Shown here piece by piece: positions 1-5,683 of a DNA stretch of 5,683 nucleotides. The DNA lies in contig JASLEQ010000066.1 of assembly GCA_030151135.1 (NCBI GenBank), forward strand, positions 1 to 5,683, read 5' to 3'. This DNA is from Candidatus Sulfotelmatobacter sp. (lineage in GTDB: Bacteria > Acidobacteriota > Terriglobia > Terriglobales > SbA1). The first letter of the stretch is position 1. Each line of letters starts with the position of its first letter. The notes below the pieces were generated by a model that was not told where the DNA came from, searched no databases, and saw nothing but the letters and a program-made list of their open reading frames with translations. Made by a program: the position numbers and the translations under genes.

Positions 1-1013
1 AACCGTTGATCGAGGAGGTCGCGCTGTACGATATCCGCGAGCAGGTGTTCACCACTGGAGAATCCGAATATGGCAAAGATGGAGTAAAAGTCAGTTCGAA
101 ACCGCAACTGCTCGACGTGCAGGCGAAAGAAGGACTGACGCTGGGCCTCGCCATTACGGTGCGCTATCGCCTGGATCCGCGGCACCTGGATTACATACAG
201 AGCAATCTGCCGCACCCGGTCGAAAAGGAGATCGTTCCGCCAATTGTGGCGAGTGCATGGAGGGAGTTGGTTCCGCGCTATACGGTTCGCGATGTGTTTT
301 CGGCGAAGCGTGAGGAAGTGCGGCAAAAAGCCACCGAGATGATCACCCAGAAACTGGCAGCCGATGGCATTGTAGTCAAAGAAGTCATGCTGAGGGATAT
401 CCAGCTACCCGAAGAGTACGCAAAAGGATTGGAGACGTTGCTTCTGAAGGAGCAAGAGAACGATCGCATGGGGGTGGAAACCGATTTGAAGCAGAAGCAA
501 GTCAAGATCGCCGAACTTGAGGCAGAGGCGAACAAGGTACAGCAAGTGAAGCAAGCCGAGGGAGAAGCCCAAGTGCATGTGTTGCAGGCGAAAGGCGAAG
601 CCGATGCGATGCAATACACGCTGCCCTTGAAAGAGAAGCAAATTCAGCAAAGCAAGCTGGAAGCTGAGGCACGGAAGGAGGCAACGATTCAGAATGCGGA
701 GGCCGCCGCACAGGCGAAGGTGATCGATAGCAAGGCGGAGACGGAACGCCGCAAGTTGCTGGCGGACGCGGAGGCGGATCGAATTCGGGTGACGGCAGCG
801 GCTGATGCAGAGCGGATGCGGAGTGAGGCCGCAATTCTGAAATCAAATCCGCTTTTGATCAATAAGATCGTGGCAGAGCGGTTGTCCGACAAGTTGCAGA
901 TCATGATGGTTCCGGCAGACGGAAAATTCTTTTTTGCCAATGATGTGCTGAGAAGCATGAACGTGGGGAACCAGGCCAGGACCGCGGAACCGGCGCCGGA
1001 AGACCAGAGGTAG
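1..1013 (+). CDS. Prohibitin-like SPFH/band 7 membrane-scaffold protein (5' partial)
   Basis: The frame is open from the window edge (first full codon at 3) to TAG at 1011-1013, giving 336 visible residues. The TTG at 6 is probably an internal Leu codon, because the usual N-terminal membrane segment and the start of the SPFH domain are missing. Residues 1 to about 150 fit the band 7 fold: a strand pair around DIREQVFTTGE, then LTLGLAITVRYRLDP, then a helix with REEVRQKATEMI and the strand IVVKEVMLRDIQLPEEY. Residues about 150-280 are a long Ala/Glu/Lys/Arg-rich coiled coil. The tail, with LQIMMVPADGKFFF, resembles the end of prohibitins. Family members form large membrane-anchored rings or microdomains and are linked to protease control and membrane organisation; the specific partner here is unknown. 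The gene is separated from the downstream operon by 108 bases with hairpins, so it is probably a separate unit. Confidence 0.9.
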   Translation, partial: PLIEEVALYDIREQVFTTGESEYGKDGVKVSSKPQLLDVQAKEGLTLGLAITVRYRLDPRHLDYIQSNLPHPVEKEIVPPIVASAWRELVPRYTVRDVFSAKREEVRQKATEMITQKLAADGIVVKEVMLRDIQLPEEYAKGLETLLLKEQENDRMGVETDLKQKQVKIAELEAEANKVQQVKQAEGEAQVHVLQAKGEADAMQYTLPLKEKQIQQSKLEAEARKEATIQNAEAAAQAKVIDSKAETERRKLLADAEADRIRVTAAADAERMRSEAAILKSNPLLINKIVAERLSDKLQIMMVPADGKFFFANDVLRSMNVGNQARTAEPAPEDQR

Positions 1014-1032
1014 CTTGATGGAATCGAATTCC

Positions 1033-1061
1033 CCACCCTGCCGTGGACGCGGTCAGGGTGG
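1033..1061 (+). terminator. Stem-loop after the prohibitin-like gene, possible terminator
   Basis: CCACCCTG at 1033-1040 pairs perfectly with CAGGGTGG at 1054-1061. After a one-base bulge (T1053) the stem can continue with CCG 1041-1043 against CGG 1050-1052, leaving the six-base loop TGGACG. It begins 19 bases after the stop codon, the expected place for a terminator. No T-run follows, so it is not a classical intrinsic terminator; it could be an RNA 3'-end stabiliser or part of a dispersed repeat. Confidence 0.4.
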
Positions 1062-1062
1062 C

Positions 1063-1094
1063 GGACACTCCAACGCTTGAGTCCAGCGGTGTCC
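1063..1094 (+). other. Second stem-loop in the intergenic gap
   Basis: GGACAC at 1063-1068 pairs with GTGTCC at 1089-1094, and CGCT at 1074-1077 pairs with AGCG at 1085-1088 directly inside it. This gives ten base pairs with a five-base bulge on one side (1069-1073) and a seven-base loop. It starts one base after the first stem-loop and ends 27 bases before the ATG of the next gene. It could act as 5' leader structure for the downstream operon or as part of a bipartite 3' end. The stem is short and the function is unknown. Confidence 0.3.
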
Positions 1095-1103
1095 AAAGAG
1101 TAC

Positions 1104-1111
1104 AGAGGAAG
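1104..1111 (+). promoter_or_regulatory. Ribosome binding site supporting the ATG at 1122
   Basis: AGAGGAAG is a good Shine-Dalgarno-like stretch ending 10 bases before ATG 1122. This decides against the in-frame TTG at 1077, which lies inside the second stem-loop. Confidence 0.5.
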
Positions 1112-1121
1112 ACGGCGACCG

Positions 1122-2450
1122 ATGCGACGGCCAATTTATAATCTGGGCATTCCTGAAAGAATCTTACGAGCGGACGGCTTCGAGGCTGCCTTATGTGCGC
1201 GCGCCCTTCGCCTCGCATTCATTCCCTTGCTTCTGCTGAGTTCATTGTCGGCGGCGGCCGCGGATTGGAGTGCGCCGGAGCAGGAGCTGGCGCGAAAGAT
1301 TGTGGGAATCATCGGGCCGGGAACCGTTGCACTCGCGATCGTGAACCGTTCCTCACTCAGCCGGCGGGACAACGACATTGTGCAGAACGGTTTAAGGTCC
1401 GCACTGGAACAAGCGGGAGTTCGGTTCGCAGGGCCGGAACAGGCCGCGTCGTCGGTGACGATCTCGCTTTCCGAAAATCTATCCTTCTATGTGTGGGTCG
1501 CCGAGATTCGCCAGAACTCCGTAGACTCGAACGTCGTCATAGTTTCCGTTCCTCACAGCGGACGCGTGGCAACCACACGGGATTCGATGCCCATCGCCTT
1601 AAGCAAGACGCTTTTGTGGACGCAAAGGGACCTCATCCTCGACATTGCCGTGCTCGATGAAGGCACCACACCGACGCGGATTGCGGTGCTGAGTCGCGAT
1701 AATGTTAGCTTCTATCGGTGGGCTGGCGGCAAGTGGCAGGCTGAACAAGTGATGTCGGTAGCCCATGCCAAACCTTGGCCACTCGATTTGCGCGGACGCC
1801 TTGTACTCACCAAGGACCGTCTATTGGATGTATATCTTCCGGGCGTGATTTGCCACAGCAATGCCGGGGGAACCCTGGCAATGAACTGCCACGAGGGAGA
1901 TGATCCCTGGCCAATCAGTGAGGCATGGATTTCCACGCCTTCATCATTCACCGGGGCTCAAACTATCCCTGTCATGATGCCGAACCTTGCAGGTTTCTTT
2001 GCTTCGACGCGCAACTTTTTTACGGGCGTGATCACGCCTCCGATTGGAAAGTTCGCAACCGTGCCCAAGTTTTATTCTGCTGCATTCGTCCCCCGCGAAA
2101 GATATGCTCTTTGGCTTTTCGCGGCGACGGACGGGAAAGTTCACCTGCTAGATGGCATGAGTGATCAGACTATCCCTATGGATTGGGGAAGCGACATCGC
2201 AACATTGAGAACGTCGTGCGGAGCAGGATGGCAAGTGTTGGCGACGGGCACCTCGCAACGTGAAGATTTCGTGCGAGCGTATGAATTTCCCGATCGCGAT
2301 CCGGTCGCAGTGAGCGCTGTGGAGGATTTCCCCGGAGAGGTTTCCGCATTATGGGGCGAGAATCGAGGCGACTCCGCGATCGCCGTTGTCGATAATCATG
2401 AGACGGGAAACTATGAAGCATATCGGGTGGGCGTCGCTTGTAATCAGTAG
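1122..2450 (+). CDS. Exported protein of unknown function, possible beta-propeller-like region
   Basis: From ATG 1122 the product is 442 residues; I do not recognise a named family. An Ala-ending hydrophobic stretch at residues 31-47 (LAFIPLLLLSSLSAAAA) looks like a signal peptide with cleavage before DWSAPE. The positively charged region ahead of it is unusually long, about 30 residues. Residues about 55-145 look like an alpha/beta module, with VALAIVNRSSLSRRD, a helix ending LEQAGVRF and then SVTISLSENLSFYVWVAEIR. From about 174 on, strand-rich text such as IAVLSRDNVSFYRWAGGKW suggests propeller-type blades, which is inference only. Four cysteines follow the signal (244, 256, 366, 440) and could form disulfides outside the cytoplasm. 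The gene leads the apparent operon and overlaps the binding-protein gene by 38 bases, so a role alongside the sensor system is plausible. That it is a real gene is much surer than its function. Confidence 0.85.
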   Translation: MRRPIYNLGIPERILRADGFEAALCARALRLAFIPLLLLSSLSAAAADWSAPEQELARKIVGIIGPGTVALAIVNRSSLSRRDNDIVQNGLRSALEQAGVRFAGPEQAASSVTISLSENLSFYVWVAEIRQNSVDSNVVIVSVPHSGRVATTRDSMPIALSKTLLWTQRDLILDIAVLDEGTTPTRIAVLSRDNVSFYRWAGGKWQAEQVMSVAHAKPWPLDLRGRLVLTKDRLLDVYLPGVICHSNAGGTLAMNCHEGDDPWPISEAWISTPSSFTGAQTIPVMMPNLAGFFASTRNFFTGVITPPIGKFATVPKFYSAAFVPRERYALWLFAATDGKVHLLDGMSDQTIPMDWGSDIATLRTSCGAGWQVLATGTSQREDFVRAYEFPDRDPVAVSAVEDFPGEVSALWGENRGDSAIAVVDNHETGNYEAYRVGVACNQ

Positions 2451-3771
2451 CGTGCTGCTGGCGACACTTGCAAGATCAGAAGAGCGTCCGCGCTACGGTG
2501 CAACGCTGCACGTCGCGATGCGCGCGACGCCGTCCTCGCTCGATCCGCAGGAACTGGCGCGCTCGTTTGGAGGCCGCGGCTTAGTGTCTTTGATTTTCGA
2601 TTCCCTCATTGCTACAGACGAAAATGGACACCTGCAACCCGCACTGGCGGAGTCGTGGCAGAGTAGCCGCGGGAATCAGCATTGGGAAGTACATTTGCGG
2701 CAGGGCGTGAGGTTTCAAGATGGAACTTTGCTGACTTCTGAGATTGCTGCTGCGTCGTTGCGGGTTTCAAATCCCTCATGGAAAGTAAGCACCGACGGAA
2801 ACGCTATTCAGATCGAAGTGGAAACTGCGGATCCGCATGTGCCGGCGGAATTGGCTTTGCCACGGAATGCGATTGCCAAGCGCGATCCGCAGATTGCAGG
2901 CACCGGGCCGTTTACTGTGGCGCAACGGCAAGCAGGGAAAACGATCACGCTCACGGCAAATGAAGAGTGCTGGCGGGGCCGTCCATATCTGGACTCCATG
3001 GAAATCGAGACAGGAAAAAGCTTCCGCGATCAGATGAATGCCTTTGATTCGCGCCGCGCTGATTTGGTGGAAGTGGCACCTGAACAATCGCACCGGACCC
3101 TGAAAGAAGCGCAGATACTGACGGGTGCCTATCCGATCGAGTTGCTCGCGTTAGTGTTTCGGAAAGATGCGGCTTCACCGGAGGAAAAGTCTCTGCGACG
3201 AGCATTGGGCTTGAGCGTCGAGCGAGGGTCGATGCGAAGCGTGCTGCTGCAAGGATCGGGTATGCCGGCAGGCGGCCTCCTTCCAATGTCGATCAGCGGC
3301 TACGGCTTTGTGTTTTCGACGGACACCGATTTGCAGAAAGCTCGTCAGTTACGTGGTGAGATGAGTTCGGTGCCGACATGGACTTTAAATTACGACGCGA
3401 GCGACACACTCTTGCGAGTCTTGGCGGAGCGCATCGCGTTGAATGCGAAAGATGCGGGCTTGTCATTGCGACCAGTCGTGACGGGGGATTCTGACCTGAG
3501 ACTTGAGCGTATTCCGATCGCCTCGGGAGACGCGTGGCTTGCCCTGAGCGAAGTGTTGAATCATGCTGGCGTTCAGGCTCCAAAGAACATGGCTGGCTCC
3601 GTCGAAGATCTGTATGCGTTGGAGCAACAAACTCTTGCCAGCGAGCGCGTCATACCACTATTCCATTTGCCTGTCGGGTATGCGTCTGCGCCCGGATTAC
3701 GGGGGTGGCAGGTTCGGATAGACGGAAGCTGGGACCTCAGTCGCGCATGGCTGGAGACATCGCGGCCATGA
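2413..3771 (+). CDS. Family 5 extracellular solute-binding protein (SBP_bac_5, oligopeptide/nickel type)
   Basis: The product is 452 residues from ATG 2413. This start puts MKHIGWASLVISSVLLATLARS at the N terminus, a typical Sec signal with no lipobox cysteine, so the mature protein is probably free in the periplasm. ATG 2398 and TTG 2386 are alternatives without a visible ribosome site; purine-rich GGGAAA precedes 2413. Family hallmarks in order: TPSSLDPQE (39-47), LQPALAESW (74-82), LRQGVRFQDGT (95-105), GTGPF (163-167), a WRGRPYLDSMEI segment, the MPAGGLLPMSISGYG hinge-like region, and the C-terminal VIPLFHLPVGYA and GSWDLSRAWL. It is shorter than common members (about 500-550), and the stretch between the DGT and GTGPF motifs looks compressed. 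The family binds peptides, nickel, sugars or opines; the ligand cannot be told here. No permease or ATPase gene adjoins it. The 3' end overlaps the kinase start, so the protein may serve sensing rather than uptake (inference). Confidence 0.88.
   Translation: MKHIGWASLVISSVLLATLARSEERPRYGATLHVAMRATPSSLDPQELARSFGGRGLVSLIFDSLIATDENGHLQPALAESWQSSRGNQHWEVHLRQGVRFQDGTLLTSEIAAASLRVSNPSWKVSTDGNAIQIEVETADPHVPAELALPRNAIAKRDPQIAGTGPFTVAQRQAGKTITLTANEECWRGRPYLDSMEIETGKSFRDQMNAFDSRRADLVEVAPEQSHRTLKEAQILTGAYPIELLALVFRKDAASPEEKSLRRALGLSVERGSMRSVLLQGSGMPAGGLLPMSISGYGFVFSTDTDLQKARQLRGEMSSVPTWTLNYDASDTLLRVLAERIALNAKDAGLSLRPVVTGDSDLRLERIPIASGDAWLALSEVLNHAGVQAPKNMAGSVEDLYALEQQTLASERVIPLFHLPVGYASAPGLRGWQVRIDGSWDLSRAWLETSRP
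3753..3757 (+). promoter_or_regulatory. Ribosome binding site for the histidine kinase gene
   Basis: GGAGA ends 10 bases before ATG 3768, inside the end of the binding-protein gene. It supports ATG 3768 over the in-frame ATG 3747 and the far-upstream TTG/GTG-type openings of the same frame. Confidence 0.5.
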
Positions 3772-5612
3772 CATTCCGCCGCAAGTTGCTCACAGTCTTT
3801 GCGCTCACGGTTTTCTTATCGGTTGCAAGCGTGGCGCTGCTCGTGGAATTTCTGATCCGCGGAGCCTTTGAAAAGACAGAGAATGAGCGCACTACGGCAC
3901 TGGTATCCCAATTCCAAAAAGAATTCAGTCGCCGTGGCGACGATGTAGCGCGCCGAGTCCAAGCGATTGCCACATCGGACGCGGTGATGCACATGGCAAC
4001 TGCACTCAGCGAAAGCCCAGCCGACAGTGCTGAGTTTTTCGACCTCGCACGGTCTATGGCGGAGAGCCATCAGCTTGATTTCCTGGAATTCCTCGACTCG
4101 CGCGCGACAATTATCTCCTCTGCCCAGTCGCCTGCAAAGTTTGGGTATGCCGACAACACATTCGATGCCGCGTTGAGCAATCAGGAATTCTTTCTGAAGT
4201 TTGAAGATCTGCAGGATGGATCTGTACTTGGTTTGTTCGCGGCCCGAAGTGTTCCGGGTGTAGACAATTCGGTTGATGTTATCGGCGGCAGGAAAATGGA
4301 TAAGGGGTTTCTGTCGGCGTTGGACCTTCCGCCAGGCATGCGAGTTCTGCTTTATCAGAATCGAGGAGGTCACTTCTCGGCGGACCAATTGATGAGCCCT
4401 TCTCCAGTGGATGCGGCGCAGAATACACGTTCGCCAGAAAAGTTTGCGCCATTGATCGAGTCCGCCATGAAGTACAACGAGGAAGTGAGCGGGATTGTGA
4501 AGTGGACGCCGGACCAGGCAGATGACGAACTCTTCCATGCGATTCCACTTCGCGGAGCAGGCAGAGACCGTCCTTTATTAGCCGTGCTGCTGGTGGGGAA
4601 TTCGCAGCGGTCTTACGTTGAAATAAAGCGGCGCATCCTCGACTCGGCGCTTCTGGTTGGGGGCGGCGGGATCGTGCTCGCGATTTTGCTGAGCAGTTGG
4701 GCGGCGGCGCGTGTGACGCGACCGATCGAACAATTGGCGACGGCGGCCCGGGAAGTAACCGCTGGAGATTGGACTGCGCGGGCCGAGGTTCCGACTGGAG
4801 GAGACGAAGTAGCACAACTCGCCGAAGCCTTTAATCAGATGACATCCGAGTTGTTGGGACAGAAAGAACGCCTGATGCAAGCAGAACGCGTCGCGGCCTG
4901 GCGCGAACTGGCGCGGCGTCTGGCACACGAATTGAAGAATCCCTTATTCCCTTTGCAACTCACGGTGGAAAATCTTCTGCGTGCCCGGGAGTTAAGTCCG
5001 AAAGAATTCGATGAGATCTTCCAGGAGAGCTCGCGGACGTTATTGGCGGAGATTTCGAACTTGAAAGGCATTATTGGGCGTTTCAGCGAATTTGCGAAGA
5101 TGCCGCAACCCGAATGGCAACGAGTCCAGGTGAATGAGGCGGTCAGGTCGATCGTGCAACTGTTTCAGGCGCAGCTTCAGGCCCCGGGGCGGGCAGCGAT
5201 TTCGTGCAGAATGGAACTGGACGAGCGTGCGGGAGAGATTGCCGCGGACCCGGAATTACTGCATCGCGCCCTATCGAATCTCGTGCTGAACGCGGTGGAC
5301 GCAATGCCGACTGGCGGATCGATCACTATCCGGACGCGACGCCAGGACGGTAAAGTTGCGATCGAAGTCGGCGATACCGGATCCGGACTGACACCGGAAG
5401 AGTGCGAACGTATCTTTACTCCCTACTACACGAGCAAGCAGCACGGGACAGGACTGGGGCTCGCGATTGTGCAGTCGGTGATCAGTGATCACGGTGGCAG
5501 GATTAGCGTGAAGAGCGAACCCGCCAAGGGAACTACATTCGCGATCGAATTGCCGGATAATTTTCAGAAACTAGCGAATCGAACGGGAAACCCAACGCCG
5601 CTACCGGTGTGA
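3768..5612 (+). CDS. NtrY-like membrane sensor histidine kinase
   Basis: ATG 3768 overlaps the preceding stop as ATGA and gives 614 residues beginning MTFRRKLL, directly before a membrane segment at 7-30. A large extracytoplasmic domain fills about 31-293; its alternating strands (LDFLEFLDSRATIIS, VLGLFAARSVPG) suggest a Cache-like sensor, which is inference. The second membrane segment is about 294-314. HAMP follows at about 311-363 (VTRPIEQL, DEVAQLAEAFNQM). The dimerisation domain carries the phospho-acceptor His387 in LAHELKNPLFPLQL, close to the NtrY pattern, with the E-x-x-N arrangement seen in kinases that are also phosphatases. The ATP-binding domain has the N box (Asn504 and Asn508, NLVLNAVDAMP), G1 (GDTGSG from 535), the F box (IFTPYYTSK) and G2 (GTGLGL, 560-565). 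All catalytic motifs look intact. Unlike classical NtrY there is no room for a PAS domain between HAMP and the His domain. The cognate regulator is almost certainly the gene starting nine bases downstream. Confidence 0.95.
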   Translation: MTFRRKLLTVFALTVFLSVASVALLVEFLIRGAFEKTENERTTALVSQFQKEFSRRGDDVARRVQAIATSDAVMHMATALSESPADSAEFFDLARSMAESHQLDFLEFLDSRATIISSAQSPAKFGYADNTFDAALSNQEFFLKFEDLQDGSVLGLFAARSVPGVDNSVDVIGGRKMDKGFLSALDLPPGMRVLLYQNRGGHFSADQLMSPSPVDAAQNTRSPEKFAPLIESAMKYNEEVSGIVKWTPDQADDELFHAIPLRGAGRDRPLLAVLLVGNSQRSYVEIKRRILDSALLVGGGGIVLAILLSSWAAARVTRPIEQLATAAREVTAGDWTARAEVPTGGDEVAQLAEAFNQMTSELLGQKERLMQAERVAAWRELARRLAHELKNPLFPLQLTVENLLRARELSPKEFDEIFQESSRTLLAEISNLKGIIGRFSEFAKMPQPEWQRVQVNEAVRSIVQLFQAQLQAPGRAAISCRMELDERAGEIAADPELLHRALSNLVLNAVDAMPTGGSITIRTRRQDGKVAIEVGDTGSGLTPEECERIFTPYYTSKQHGTGLGLAIVQSVISDHGGRISVKSEPAKGTTFAIELPDNFQKLANRTGNPTPLPV

Positions 5613-5621
5613 CGAGTAAAG

Positions 5622-5683
5622 ATGCCCAATAAGGCGCAGTTGCTGATCGTTGATGACGAGGCGAATACGCTGGCGTCGCTGTC
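5622..5683 (+). CDS. Response regulator, probably NtrC/AtoC-type (3' partial)
   Basis: Only 20 full codons are visible: MPNKAQLLIVDDEANTLASL. The first strand, LLIVDDE, is the classic opening of a receiver domain, with the two Asp residues that form the Mg-binding acidic pocket; the phosphorylated Asp lies beyond the window. A weak GAG at 5614-5616 may serve as ribosome site. The gene follows the kinase stop by nine bases, so the two form a two-component pair. Assignment to the sigma-54 activator class rests on the NtrY-like kinase partner and on the ANTLASL helix, which resembles NtrC-family regulators. The effector domain itself is not visible, so another output type is possible. Confidence 0.85.
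   Translation, partial: MPNKAQLLIVDDEANTLASL

Noticed and set aside
480..840. Repetitive-looking GAGGC/GCGAA-rich DNA in the prohibitin-like gene
   Set aside because: It is explained by Ala/Glu/Lys coiled-coil codons; no exact tandem unit is present.
1062..1077. Possible sigma-54 promoter (GG at 1063-1064, ten bases, GC at 1075-1076)
   Set aside because: Only the invariant GG and GC match; the flanking TGGCAC and TTGCA positions do not, and the site falls inside a stem-loop.
1077..1106. Possible sigma-70 promoter (TTGAGT at 1077-1082, TACAGA at 1101-1106)
   Set aside because: The -10 match is poor, and transcription would begin next to the ribosome binding site, leaving no usable leader.
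1193..1660. 155-codon + strand frame starting with ATG inside the exported-protein gene
   Set aside because: The product is low-complexity and Arg/Gly-rich, without a signal or domain. The overlapping frame has a signal peptide and coherent strand patterns.
3534..3767. Upstream extension of the kinase frame into the binding-protein gene
   Set aside because: It overlaps the conserved C-terminal region of the binding protein and would put about 78 Arg/Cys-rich residues before the membrane segment. The ATGA overlap with GGAGA upstream marks 3768 as the start.
3816..4538. 240-codon open frame on the - strand inside the kinase gene
   Set aside because: The + strand frame encodes the kinase sensor domain between two membrane segments. 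The antisense product shows no recognisable domain and is a shadow of GC-biased codons.
4279..4815. 178-codon open frame on the - strand
   Set aside because: It lies opposite the kinase sensor, TM2 and HAMP coding region; its Pro/Ser/Arg-rich product is typical of a shadow frame.

Overview
The window shows about 5.7 kb of moderately GC-rich bacterial DNA, tightly packed with genes that all lie on the + strand. The mix of a prohibitin-like SPFH protein, a secreted protein of unknown family, a small oligopeptide-type binding protein and an NtrY/NtrC-like two-component pair most resembles Acidobacteriota (Terriglobia/Koribacter-like). That placement rests on recalled protein character, not on a marker gene, so it is tentative.

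Layout: (1) Positions 1-1013 hold the 3' part of a prohibitin/SPFH-family membrane-scaffold gene whose 5' end is outside the window. (2) Positions 1014-1121 are a 108-base gap with two adjacent inverted repeats and no convincing promoter. (3) Positions 1122-2450 encode an exported protein of unknown function. (4) Positions 2413-3771 encode an exported family 5 (SBP_bac_5, oligopeptide/nickel type) solute-binding protein and overlap the previous gene by 38 bases. (5) Positions 3768-5612 encode a membrane sensor histidine kinase of NtrY type, starting in an ATGA overlap with the binding-protein gene. (6) From 5622 to the end is the start of a response-regulator gene, probably an NtrC/AtoC-type sigma-54 activator, cut by the window edge.

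Genes 3 to 6 have the spacing of one transcription unit with translational coupling. No transporter permease or ATPase lies between the binding protein and the kinase. The simplest reading is a signalling cassette: an exported protein and an exported binding protein feed a kinase with a large extracytoplasmic domain, which phosphorylates the downstream regulator. The arrangement is seen directly in the sequence; the signalling role of the binding protein is inference. The window shows no RNA gene, mobile element, CRISPR array or long tandem repeat.
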